A DNA stretch of 64,000 bases from a virus. Position 1 is the first letter of the stretch; each line of letters starts with the position of its first letter. The notes beneath the pieces are model-generated. The model saw only the letters and a program-made list of their open reading frames with translations, was not told where the DNA came from and did not search any database. The stretch lies in IMG/VR virus record IMGVR_UViG_3300021420_000016, positions 1 to 64,000 of that record. One strand, given 5' to 3'. This document shows positions 43,863 through 51,811 of the stretch, in pieces. The translations under genes were made by a program, and so were the position numbers.

Positions 43863-44309
43863 TTACCCCGCCTGCGTGAACACGTAGAAGGTCGTCCCGC
43901 AGGCGGCACCCACCACCGGGTACCGGCCCGTCCCGCAGTAGGCGAGATACAACGGCGGTGCGCCCACCGACAGGGTGTGCCCGGGCCCGTACGTCCACAG
44001 GGCCCCCGTGCCTGTGGTGAGTACGAGCCGCCCGGATGCCGCCACGGCGATAGACAGGGTGCTGCCGTAAGGCTTCAGCACGTCGCCGGTGAAGTCCCAG
44101 TTCTGGTCCGGCCGGATGGCGCTGCACTTGGCCAAGACGGCAGCTTCGCCCGCGTGCGGGGCCTTGAGCGGGGAACCTAGGCCCAGGCACAGGACGGTAC
44201 CGGTCCCTGAGGACCAGGAGACGCGTGACACCGGGTCAGTGGACGCGGACGCGGCGGCGGTGCTCCCGGCAATTACCAGTGCGAGCATCAAGGCGGCGAG
44301 TTTAGGCAC
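43863..44309 (-). CDS. Secreted protein, possible beta-trefoil
   Basis: ATG at 44309 with GGGAGG at good spacing. The 148-residue product has a signal peptide (AALMLALVIAGSTAAASAS) and a mature part with four Cys and repeated strands (VLCLGLGSPL, AVLAKCSAIRPDQNWDF, LSIAVAASGRLVL), recalling ricin-type beta-trefoil domains. Its place on the minus strand between fibre genes marks it as an independent insertion (moron). Secretion is confident, fold is tentative. Confidence 0.6.
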   Translation of the reverse strand: MPKLAALMLALVIAGSTAAASASTDPVSRVSWSSGTGTVLCLGLGSPLKAPHAGEAAVLAKCSAIRPDQNWDFTGDVLKPYGSTLSIAVAASGRLVLTTGTGALWTYGPGHTLSVGAPPLYLAYCGTGRYPVVGAACGTTFYVFTQAG

Positions 44310-44372
44310 GGTTCCTCCCTTTGATTCACTGCTTCATTCTGCCATTCCGGCGGCTGTTTTGAGGAGTGGCCC

Positions 44373-46019
44373 GTGACGACTCCGGTACCCGGCCCGCCCG
44401 CCTCGGTGCTGTCCGCAATCCTCGTGGCCAACCCGGATGCCCCCGGTTCCCCCCTGAAGCTGGCGACGTTCAGCCAGTCCGGGGAACCTCCCGTCCTTCC
44501 CTCGCTGATGAACGATGTGGTGGTCATGCCTCAGGACGGATTGCTGGACGCCAACGGTACCTGGACCGGGTTCCTGGCCACCCAGGGCCTGACCGGAGCC
44601 ACCGCAGCCACGAGGTGGGTGGGCTCCACTGCCGCCGGGGCGCCGACGGCCGGCACGTTCGACGCGGGGGACTTCATCACCTCCCAGGACGGCAACGCCT
44701 ACATCTGTACCGCACCCGGATCGCCGGGAACGTGGGTGGCCTCAGGGGGCGCCCCGTCCGGCACAGCCGGCGGCGACCTCGGCGGCACCTACCCGGACCC
44801 GACCGTGGTGTCCGTGGCGCACGTGACCGCCGGCACCCTGGGCCTCACGCACGGCGGCACCGGGGCGACGTCGCAGAACTTCGCCAACTTGCTCACCCCC
44901 ACCGGCACCAAGACCGCCGCCTACACTGCCAGCCCCGGCGACTTCGTGCCGTGCGACACCAACTCGGTCGGCGCGTTCACGGTCACCCTGCCGGCCGCCC
45001 CGGCGGGGCTGACCGCCATCGGCATCAAGATGATCAAGCAGTCCGGCACGAACGCGGTCACCATCGCCGCCGGCGGCTCGGACGTGTTCAACGTCGCCGG
45101 GGGTGCCACCAGTCTCACCCTGAACCTGCTGTTCCAGGGGGTGCTGCTGCAGTACCGCAGCAGCGGGGCCATCTGGTACGTCTTCTCCGACGACCTGCCC
45201 CTGGGTGCCCTGGACTCCCGGTACGTCGCCTCAGTCAGTGCCGGGGACACCTCCGTCGTCATCGGCGGCAGCGCGTCGGCGCCGACGGTCGAGACCGGCA
45301 CACTGGACGTGATCGCCGCGGATCACCCGCCGGCGGCGAACTGGTCGAACAACTCCCACAAGATCACCAGTGTGGCCAACGGCGGTGCGGCGCAAGACGC
45401 CGCTGCGTGGGGGCAGACGGTCAGCGGCGTCCTCACCACCGTCGGCGACACCGTCTACGAGAACTCCACCCCGGCCCCGGCCCGGCTGGCGGGTAACACC
45501 ACCGCACAGAAGATGTTCCTGAACTCCACCGGGACAGGCTCGGCGGCGAACGCGCCCGCGTGGGCCACGGTCTCCGGGCAGTACCTGCGCGCTCCCACCA
45601 TCGTCACCACCGGGACCACCTACACCACCACCTCCGCGACGTTCGCCGCGATCGCCCCCGGCACCGTAGGCACGGGAAGCTTCATCGCGCCGTCTTCCGG
45701 CGAGGTGGTCATCGAGGTGGATGTGGTGCTGAACACCTCGGTGGCGACGACCTACGGGTTCGCGCTCGCCACGACCGCGACCGTGACCCCGATCGTGGGA
45801 AACGTCATCGGCGGTGAGGCGTCGTCCTCGACGCCCTACCAGCCGACGCACCTGTGCTTCCCGGTGACCTCGCTGACCGGTGGCACCTCCTACAACTACG
45901 ACGTGCTGTTCGCGACGGTCAGCGGCACCCTGTCGTGCCCCTCGCTGGGCAGCGCCAACACCACCGTCACGGCCAACAACAAGGGCGCCCCCATCGTCGT
46001 CGCCGTCAAAGCCGTCTGA
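44373..46019 (+). CDS. Tail fibre protein
   Basis: GTG at 44373, 548 residues. GGDLGGTYPDPTV at about residues 133-146 followed by GTLGLTHGGTGATS is the widespread phage fibre motif. A KTAAYTASPGDFVPCDTNSV to IKMIKQSG segment is shared with the 38797 protein. The C-terminal part (SGQYLRAPTIVTTGTTYTTT onward) is a globular beta domain. Probably a side fibre or a distal fibre subunit. Confidence 0.7.
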   Translation: MTTPVPGPPASVLSAILVANPDAPGSPLKLATFSQSGEPPVLPSLMNDVVVMPQDGLLDANGTWTGFLATQGLTGATAATRWVGSTAAGAPTAGTFDAGDFITSQDGNAYICTAPGSPGTWVASGGAPSGTAGGDLGGTYPDPTVVSVAHVTAGTLGLTHGGTGATSQNFANLLTPTGTKTAAYTASPGDFVPCDTNSVGAFTVTLPAAPAGLTAIGIKMIKQSGTNAVTIAAGGSDVFNVAGGATSLTLNLLFQGVLLQYRSSGAIWYVFSDDLPLGALDSRYVASVSAGDTSVVIGGSASAPTVETGTLDVIAADHPPAANWSNNSHKITSVANGGAAQDAAAWGQTVSGVLTTVGDTVYENSTPAPARLAGNTTAQKMFLNSTGTGSAANAPAWATVSGQYLRAPTIVTTGTTYTTTSATFAAIAPGTVGTGSFIAPSSGEVVIEVDVVLNTSVATTYGFALATTATVTPIVGNVIGGEASSSTPYQPTHLCFPVTSLTGGTSYNYDVLFATVSGTLSCPSLGSANTTVTANNKGAPIVVAVKAV

Positions 46020-46066
46020 GGGCCCACCGCCTAGTGAGTGGCGGCCCCCCGTGGAGGGGGTGAGGC

Positions 46067-47308
46067 GTGCCATCCCAGTTCGCCGGCTCGTTCGCCCCTT
46101 CCCCGCAGTCGTGGCTGGGTATCGCCCGCGAACTCATCGCTGGCACGCCGGTGCTGCCCACCGACGCGGTCCCCGTCGACGGCGACGCCTACGACATCGA
46201 AGACACCCCCGTATTCCTGCAAGACGCCGGAATCCGCGCCACCATGGGTGCCGTGTTCGGCGCCGTCCCGGGCACCCAGACTGCCGCGTTCTCCTTCGGT
46301 TCCCCCGCCTACCTGGACGTCGAAGGCTACTGGCTCGACAACATTTTCGGCGACGTCTCCACCGTGTCCGGCGGCGCGCTCGGCACCGCGCGGGCCCTGC
46401 AAACCGCACTGCCCGTGGGGGCGGCCAGCCTCGCCGTAGGCGCCTCCCTGGGCAGCGTCACCGCCGGCAGTATCATCCAGATCGCCGACGGGGATGCCTC
46501 CGAGATTGTCGTCGCCACCACGGCCACCGGCGGGACCGCGGTGAGCTTCACCGGCACCCCGTGCCGGTTCGCCCACGCCACCACCGCGACCGCCGCGCTG
46601 CAAACCGCCGCGGTCAACTACCAGCACACGTTCAACCTGCTGAACTCCGGCACCGGCATGCCGCCAACCCACACGGTCACCGACTGGACCGGCCTCACCC
46701 CCGGCGTCAGTGCCCGGTCCTACCCGAACGCGGTGGCCACCGAGCTGGATTTGGCCGGCGACGCCACCGGGTACATCACCACCAAGGTCACCGGCGTGTC
46801 CTGGCTGTCGGCACCCGCCGCGTCCACGCCCACGGTCCCGCCCGGGTTCGCAGCCCCGCTGGCATCGTGGGCTGCCACCGTCACCGTCGGCGGCGAACCA
46901 GTCCCCGACGTGGGGGACTGGAGTGTCGCCTTCCAGCGGCAGACCATCGCCTACTGGAACGCCCAGAATGCCCAGGCGCCGTACGTTTTCCCCCGCGGGC
47001 CGCTCACCGTCACCGGCGGCCTCGACTACACCGTCCCCCTCGACGAGAGCCCCCTGGACCTGATGCTCGAAGACGGCCTGCAGCCGCTGGTCATCTCCGT
47101 CAGCAACGGCCGGACCGGCGCCGCGGCCCTGTCCATGACCCTGTCCTGCGCCCAGATCCAGGCGGTCACGGCTAAACCCGTCCGGGGCGAAACCCTGATC
47201 GGTTACGCGGACACCTGGATTGCGATCGACAACGCCACCAACGCGGGAGGTTCGGGAGGCCTCGGCGCCGCCACCGTGACGCTCGTCAACGCCGTCGCCA
47301 CGTACTAG
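46067..47308 (+). CDS. Second tail-tube-like protein (paralogue of 26674)
   Basis: GTG at 46067, 413 residues. It aligns by eye with the main tube protein along its length: GIARELIAGTPVLP, EGYWLDNIFGD, YQHTFNLLNSGTG, ELDLAGDATGYITTK, and the C-terminal AATVTLVNAVATY against VVTLTNAIVNY. The order of motifs is the same, and the identity looks low. It lies after the fibres, far from the usual tube position. It could form a second tube segment or a tail-tip ring. Confidence 0.65.
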   Translation: MPSQFAGSFAPSPQSWLGIARELIAGTPVLPTDAVPVDGDAYDIEDTPVFLQDAGIRATMGAVFGAVPGTQTAAFSFGSPAYLDVEGYWLDNIFGDVSTVSGGALGTARALQTALPVGAASLAVGASLGSVTAGSIIQIADGDASEIVVATTATGGTAVSFTGTPCRFAHATTATAALQTAAVNYQHTFNLLNSGTGMPPTHTVTDWTGLTPGVSARSYPNAVATELDLAGDATGYITTKVTGVSWLSAPAASTPTVPPGFAAPLASWAATVTVGGEPVPDVGDWSVAFQRQTIAYWNAQNAQAPYVFPRGPLTVTGGLDYTVPLDESPLDLMLEDGLQPLVISVSNGRTGAAALSMTLSCAQIQAVTAKPVRGETLIGYADTWIAIDNATNAGGSGGLGAATVTLVNAVATY

Positions 47309-47334
47309 CAGCCAGGCCACCCGGGGGGCCGTCA

Positions 47335-47835
47335 ATGGCCACAGGCCCACGCGATGAGCACGGCTCCCCGGCCGGGCCCGGGGGGGTGGACGCCCAGCTT
47401 TCCATCCCGCTCAAAGAGTACTTCGAGGCGCTCCGCGCCGCCGACGAACGGCTTCTCGCCGAGCGTGACCGCCGCTACAAGGAAGTCAGGGAGGCGGAGG
47501 AAAAGGCGCTGTGGGTCAAGGAAGCCGCCGACGCCAGGGCGCTTCAGCTCGCGGAAAAAACACAGGCGTACAAGGACGAGAAGGCCAACGAGTTGCGGGA
47601 GCAGATCGCCAGCGAACGCGGCCTGTACGTCACCCGCGCGGAACTGGCCAGCGCGGTGCGGGAACTGCAAGCGAACATCGAGCCGCTCGCCGAGTACGTG
47701 ACCAGCGCCGCCGGGCATGTCTCGGGCACCGAGAGCCAGAAGACGGAACAGCGCCTGGACAACGCCCAGATATTGCAGATCCTCGTCCTCGTCGGTTTGG
47801 CGATCGGCCTAGTCATTAGCTTTCTTCACCACTAA
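47335..47835 (+). CDS. Coiled-coil protein with C-terminal membrane anchor
   Basis: ATG at 47335. The 166-residue product has a long charged coiled coil (residues 25-110, LLAERDRRYKEVREAEEKAL) and one C-terminal transmembrane segment (ILQILVLVGLAIGLVISFLH). Such proteins are common upstream of lysis genes in actinophages and may assist holin or spanin function. It opens a run of six or more membrane-associated or coupled small genes. Confidence 0.65.
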   Translation: MATGPRDEHGSPAGPGGVDAQLSIPLKEYFEALRAADERLLAERDRRYKEVREAEEKALWVKEAADARALQLAEKTQAYKDEKANELREQIASERGLYVTRAELASAVRELQANIEPLAEYVTSAAGHVSGTESQKTEQRLDNAQILQILVLVGLAIGLVISFLHH

Positions 47836-47857
47836 AAAGCACAGGAGAGGCCGGTGG

Positions 47858-48112
47858 ATGGACAGCACGCTTATCACGCTGCTGACCGGCGCCGGAGTTG
47901 CGGGCGTGTTCTGCATCCTTTTCATTACGGGATTCGTCTACCCCCGCACCGTGGTGACTGATCTCAAAGCCGAGATAGCGGAACTTAAAGAGGCCGTCGA
48001 AGCTGAACGCGACCGGGCGAACACCGCAGTCACGGCGGCGTCGGCGACCCGCGACATCCTCGCCGCCATCCAGCTCGGCCAGCACCTCGGGCCCGCCCGG
48101 GACGCCCTGTGA
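47858..48112 (+). CDS. Small membrane protein with coiled coil
   Basis: ATG at 47858. The 84-residue product has an N-terminal transmembrane segment (LITLLTGAGVAGVFCILFIT) and a coiled coil after it (LKAEIAELKEAVEAERDRA). Topology is the mirror of the preceding protein. The stop overlaps the next GTG. Candidate lysis-accessory protein. Confidence 0.65.
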   Translation: MDSTLITLLTGAGVAGVFCILFITGFVYPRTVVTDLKAEIAELKEAVEAERDRANTAVTAASATRDILAAIQLGQHLGPARDAL

Positions 48113-48336
48113 ACTGGCTGCGGACAGCATTCAGGAGGACGGCCGAGGTGATCCTTCCCTGGATGGCTAAACCGGAACGCCACGCCGCCATCGCCGCCGC
48201 CCGCCGGGAGAAAGAACATTCCCAGGCGACACTGCGGCACGCCCAGTCGGTGGAGCGGCAAATCCGGCAGATGGCCGATGAGAATCATTACGCCGAAAAG
48301 ATTGCCCGGCAGATCATCTGGGGCGACCACAAGTGA
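48109..48336 (+). CDS. Small helical protein
   Basis: GTG at 48109 overlaps the previous stop. The 75-residue product is helical and charged (RREKEHSQATLRHAQSVERQ, ending ENHYAEKIARQIIWGDH). The C-terminal ENHY/ENHF and I-x-x-I pattern recurs in actinophage lysis-region proteins, from memory. Function unknown. Confidence 0.6.
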   Translation: MNWLRTAFRRTAEVILPWMAKPERHAAIAAARREKEHSQATLRHAQSVERQIRQMADENHYAEKIARQIIWGDHK

Positions 48337-48686
48337 CCCAGGATCAATGGATCATCCTGGCCTTCAAGATCGCGACCATCTCCGGGTTCGTCGCGCTGGT
48401 CGCCTGGATCGTGGTGTACACGCGGCTCGCGGCGTGGTGGAAAAACCCGGTCGGCCGCACCCTGGTCGCCAAGTCCGCCCTCATCGCCGCCCTGCTGGTA
48501 CCCACCGCCCTGTCGCTGTTCTTCAACCTCAACCGGCTCGACAGCAGGATCGCCGGCTGGGCCGACGCGGCCCTCCTCGGCCTGGTCACCCCCGTGATGT
48601 GGTGGAGAACTTACGTATGGATCAAGCTCCACCGCGCCGGCCAGTTCCTCCCTAACGGGCAGGACGGCAGAAAGGGGGGGGCGTGA
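48333..48686 (+). CDS. Three-helix membrane protein, holin candidate A
   Basis: GTG at 48333 overlaps the previous stop. The 117-residue product has about three membrane segments (WIILAFKIATISGFVALVAW, LIAALLVPTALSLFF, AALLGLVTPVMWW) and the motif TRLAAWWKNPVGRTLV, shared with the next gene. Two adjacent paralogues suggest a holin/antiholin-type pair or a two-subunit pore, though no direct evidence exists. Confidence 0.65.
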   Translation: MTQDQWIILAFKIATISGFVALVAWIVVYTRLAAWWKNPVGRTLVAKSALIAALLVPTALSLFFNLNRLDSRIAGWADAALLGLVTPVMWWRTYVWIKLHRAGQFLPNGQDGRKGGA

Positions 48687-49045
48687 TCCGTGCGGTCACC
48701 GACATCGGGAACTTCTGCCTGTGGGGCTCCTCGGCACTCATCGTGATCTTCATGATCCAGTACACGGCCCTGGCGAAATGGTGGAAAAACCCGATCGGGG
48801 TCACCATCATCGGCCTGGACCTGTGCCTCCTGGCGATCTTCGTCCCGTCACTGCTGGCCCAGGCCGACCCCGGCGGCTTCGCCCACTTCGCCTCGGCCCG
48901 GTGGTACCTGTTCCTGTCCGCCAGCGTGGTGACCCTCACCTTCCTGTTCGTCGCCACCCGGGTCATCACCTGGGAATACCTGCGCCGCAAACGGCGCCAC
49001 CTGCTGCCCGACGGGGGGAACCATGGCGGACAGCGAAACCCGTGA
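48683..49045 (+). CDS. Three-helix membrane protein, paralogue of preceding gene
   Basis: GTG at 48683 overlaps the previous stop. The 120-residue product has the parallel motif TALAKWWKNPIGVTII and membrane segments (LWGSSALIVIFMIQY, DLCLLAIFVPSLLA, LFLSASVVTLTFLFVAT), ending in a basic tail (YLRRKRRHL). With the preceding gene it forms a tandem duplicate. Confidence 0.65.
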   Translation: MIRAVTDIGNFCLWGSSALIVIFMIQYTALAKWWKNPIGVTIIGLDLCLLAIFVPSLLAQADPGGFAHFASARWYLFLSASVVTLTFLFVATRVITWEYLRRKRRHLLPDGGNHGGQRNP

Positions 49046-49517
49046 CGTCGCCGCACACGAAGCGGCGCAAACCCACCACTACTGGCTGCATTTCCCCCCG
49101 CATCCGGCGCGGAAAGACGACCCGCATTACGTGGACTTCGACCACTACCACCGCAAAACCCGCGCCGCCGCGCGGTGTTACATCGGGGAACGCATCGGGT
49201 TCGGCGAATGCCTCGACGCCCAGGGAAGCCCGTGCCCGCCGCCGGACGGCGGGGGAGAGCAGCCGGGCCTGGAACTCCACCACGCCCACATCGAATTCAG
49301 CTTGCAAAACGGCGTCGATCTCACCGCCCTCGAAAAGGACTACCCAGGTGTTTCCGACCCCACACAAGTGGGTGCATGGGTGGAATCAGCGGTCAATCTG
49401 CGCTGGTATTGCGCATGGCATCACCGTGGGGCTTCCGGGGCCCACACGGCAACCCATAGTGATTTTGAAGCCACACAATATGTTCCGGGCCTTATTTCCA
49501 AAGGTCCCAGCGAATGA
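49023..49517 (+). CDS. HNH-like / Cys-His protein in lysis region
   Basis: ATG at 49023, overlapping the previous gene by 23 bases. The 164-residue product has GLELHHAHIEFSLQNGVD and LRWYCAWHHRGASGAHT, the HH...N...H order of HNH-type nucleases. The motif is partial (no clear CxxC pair), so catalysis is uncertain. It is embedded in a coupled late operon, unlike usual free-standing HNH genes. Confidence 0.6.
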   Translation: MADSETRDVAAHEAAQTHHYWLHFPPHPARKDDPHYVDFDHYHRKTRAAARCYIGERIGFGECLDAQGSPCPPPDGGGEQPGLELHHAHIEFSLQNGVDLTALEKDYPGVSDPTQVGAWVESAVNLRWYCAWHHRGASGAHTATHSDFEATQYVPGLISKGPSE

Positions 49518-50071
49518 CCGGCATTCCGCTCCGAATCGCCGAGCCAGCTGGAGCGTATATGCGCTCGCTGCGGCGTTTCGTCTTCACTCACTGCGGTAAC
49601 GACTGCCCGGCGGGCGGCTACCACGACGCCAGCGCCGGTCTTGGCCGCGTCACAGAACGGCTCACCCACGGTGACGTCTGGGACCGCAAAGATGCCCGCT
49701 GGCCCACAACATGTGCGGCCTGCGGCTATGGGTTCGCCGTCGGCGATGAATGGCAACTCAACGACGACGCGATCTACCGCCTGCCGGATGGTGCCGAGTT
49801 CGTCTTCCGTGGCACGTTTGGGAACGCTGCACCACCAGGCACCATGATCCGCGCCGAATGGTACGACGAGTTCAGCGACCGGCCGGGGCAGTCGTGGCTC
49901 ATCTCCCTGCCGGGCGGCGGGGAATGGATCACCACCCAGTCCGCGACCGGCGGCGGCCACTGGACCGTCACGGGCACACCGCCGGACATCACCGTGAACC
50001 CGTCGATCTGGCATAACGCGCCACGCGGGTGGCACGGGTTTATCCGGGACGGAGAGCTGGTGCCGGCATGA
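49514..50071 (+). CDS. Hypothetical protein
   Basis: ATG at 49514 overlaps the previous stop. The 185-residue product has THCGNDCPAGGYHD and TTCAACGYGF, possible zinc ligands, and a Trp-rich C-terminal half (GGEWITTQSATGGGHWTVTG). Family not recognised. Coupled to both neighbours. Confidence 0.6.
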   Translation: MTGIPLRIAEPAGAYMRSLRRFVFTHCGNDCPAGGYHDASAGLGRVTERLTHGDVWDRKDARWPTTCAACGYGFAVGDEWQLNDDAIYRLPDGAEFVFRGTFGNAAPPGTMIRAEWYDEFSDRPGQSWLISLPGGGEWITTQSATGGGHWTVTGTPPDITVNPSIWHNAPRGWHGFIRDGELVPA

Positions 50072-50706
50072 GTGACCACCCGCATTTCGGTGTCACCAGG
50101 CACGGCCTCAAGGTTCACGCCCGCACCATCGACCACCACCCGGACGGCAGCGCCTACGCCAAGTTCAACAAGCACGTCGCCCTGGCCCTGACCCGTTACG
50201 TCGGGACCATGACCTGCTTTTGGGTTTTCTGCTGCCTGTCGCTGTCGTCGCTGCCCGCGGTGCTGTCCGGGTTCACGGTGTTCCACGGCACCTTCCCGGC
50301 GATCATTGTCAAGGCCAGCATCATCGCCTTGGTCGCATGGGTCGCACAGACGCTGATCCAGTTGGTGCTCCTTCCCGCACTGATGGTGGGGCAAAACCTC
50401 CAAAACGAGGCCGCCGACGCCCGCGCGGCGAAGACGTTCGAGGATGTCGAAACCGTAATGGACAGGCTCGACATCCACACCGAAGGCGGCATCAAGGAAG
50501 TCCTGGACGCGGTGGCCGCGCTCCGCGGCGAGATGGCCGCGCGGCCGAAACGCAGGGAGTTAGCACCCTGGCCGCGTGGTGGCTTGACCGCGTGCTGCCC
50601 AGCGTCGTGTCCGCCGCCGTGTGGGCGCCGGTGGCGTTCTGGATGCAGCACCGGGCGCTGTCCCGCAAATTCCGCAAGGTCACCGGCGAGCAGACCGGTG
50701 AACTGA
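50068..50706 (+). CDS. Membrane protein with anomalous C-terminus
   Basis: ATG at 50068 overlaps the previous stop. Residues 1-165 look natural, with two membrane segments (TMTCFWVFCCLSLSSLPAVL and IIVKASIIALVAWVAQTLIQ), then a helical part (DVETVMDRLDIHTEGGIKEV). After GAG 50557-50559 the frame continues about 50 residues with unnatural Cys/Pro/Arg content. If base 50561 were G, TTA would be TGA and the gene would end there. So the true product is probably about 164 residues. Confidence 0.55.
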   Translation: MSDHPHFGVTRHGLKVHARTIDHHPDGSAYAKFNKHVALALTRYVGTMTCFWVFCCLSLSSLPAVLSGFTVFHGTFPAIIVKASIIALVAWVAQTLIQLVLLPALMVGQNLQNEAADARAAKTFEDVETVMDRLDIHTEGGIKEVLDAVAALRGEMAARPKRRELAPWPRGGLTACCPASCPPPCGRRWRSGCSTGRCPANSARSPASRPVN

Positions 50707-50747
50707 AACGGCACATGGACGCCGGGGGAGAGGCGGGCGGCACATGA
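50559..50747 (+). CDS. Small membrane protein lacking a standard start (GTT at 50559)
   Basis: The frame from 50559 reads 62 residues: STLAAWWLDRVLPSVVSAAV, then WAPVAFWMQHRALSRKFRKV, then a charged tail. A GCAGGGAG ribosome site precedes it and its TGA overlaps the endolysin ATG (ATGA). The expected start would be GTG in a GTGA overlap, but the base at 50561 is T, giving GTT. Either the start is non-standard, the gene is impaired, or the base is miscalled. Confidence 0.5.
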   Translation, partial: VSTLAAWWLDRVLPSVVSAAVWAPVAFWMQHRALSRKFRKVTGEQTGELKRHMDAGGEAGGT

Positions 50748-51577
50748 GCTTGATCATGTACGACGCTATCGCGGTCGGCAACATCCCCCAGAACGCCACC
50801 GCGGCCGCCGGGTACGTGGACGGGATGTGGCCCACGCTCTTGGAACTCAAGGCGCGACTGCCCCACGCGCACGTCCTGTCGATCGCCGTGTTCGCCGCCG
50901 ACGACGCCGACTGCCTCGACGTCGAGCAGGGCGACGCCACCCCCGCCGAGGCGCCCGGCTGGGTGCTGCGCCAGCAGGACCGCGGCGCCTACCGGCCGGC
51001 GGTGTACACGAGCGTCTCGAACGTCCCCGCGGTCCTCTCCGCCCTGGGGGCCGCGGGGATCCCCCGCAGCGGCGTGCGGATCTGGTCCGCGCACTACACC
51101 GGGATCACGCACATCTGCGGGCCGTCGACCTGCGCCTACCCGGGGCTGACGATCAACTGCGACGCCACCCAGTTCACCGACGTCTCCCACGGCCTGCCGC
51201 TGGACGCATCCCTGGTATCCGGCACGTTCTTCGACGGCCCCCCGAAACCGCCAGCACCCCAAACGTTCATCCCCCAAGGAGACGGCGTGTTCTTCCTCCC
51301 CAACGGCTCCGGCGCGGTCGCCGCCCTGCCCGTTCCCCGGTTCGTCCTGGGCGCCGGCCCGGCGGGCACCCCGGCGATCGTCGCGCCGACGGTGCTGCGG
51401 CTGGCATCCAACAGCCCCGCCCAGCAGGAATACATGGTGGACGACAGCGGTTCGTGGCTGCCGCTGAACATCGACTACACCCGGTCCCCGGAGGAACTGC
51501 AGATCGGCGCCGCCAGCGTGATCAAGATCCGCCGCACCGACGCCGGGACGAACCTGGTCACCGGCGACTTCGCCTAA
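50744..51577 (+). CDS. Endolysin-like glycoside hydrolase domain protein
   Basis: ATG at 50744, 277 residues. The N-terminal 140 residues (LIMYDAIAVGNIPQNATAAA, HVLSIAVFAADDADCLDVEQ, YRPAVYTSVSNVPAVLSALG, DATQFTD) match the TIM-barrel domain found in many actinobacterial and actinophage lysins, with acidic residues at strand ends. The C-terminal part is beta-rich and may bind the wall. It follows the membrane proteins as an endolysin would. Bond specificity is unknown. Confidence 0.65.
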   Translation: MSLIMYDAIAVGNIPQNATAAAGYVDGMWPTLLELKARLPHAHVLSIAVFAADDADCLDVEQGDATPAEAPGWVLRQQDRGAYRPAVYTSVSNVPAVLSALGAAGIPRSGVRIWSAHYTGITHICGPSTCAYPGLTINCDATQFTDVSHGLPLDASLVSGTFFDGPPKPPAPQTFIPQGDGVFFLPNGSGAVAALPVPRFVLGAGPAGTPAIVAPTVLRLASNSPAQQEYMVDDSGSWLPLNIDYTRSPEELQIGAASVIKIRRTDAGTNLVTGDFA

Positions 51578-51580
51578 GTA

Positions 51581-51775
51581 CTACTGCCCGCGGACAATCG
51601 CAAGGGCTGCCTCCAGGATCTCGGCCACCGCCCCCGGCGGGATGATCACCCCCGAGGTGAACGGCGCCGCGTGGACTAACACGTCCATCCGGCCGGGGCG
51701 GCCGCCGCCGGTGATCTCGATGCGAGCCATGTCGCAGAACCTGTTCTCATCCGCCGCACCGGTCAGCCGTTTCAC
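51581..51775 (-). CDS. Small hypothetical protein
   Basis: GTG at 51775 is preceded by GGAAGGG at good spacing. The 64-residue product ends in a hydrophobic helical stretch (GAVAEILEAALAIVRG). It is tail-to-tail with the endolysin gene and downstream of the zinc-ribbon HNH gene on the same strand. Not recognised. Confidence 0.55.
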   Translation of the reverse strand: MKRLTGAADENRFCDMARIEITGGGRPGRMDVLVHAAPFTSGVIIPPGAVAEILEAALAIVRGQ

Positions 51776-51811
51776 CGTGCACGCCCTTCCGCCAAAGGCC
51801 GTCTTTAGGGA

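Noticed and set aside
49023-49517. Calling the HH-rich lysis-region protein a homing endonuclease
   Set aside because: The HNH pattern is incomplete and the gene is coupled within an operon, so only an HNH-like description is given.
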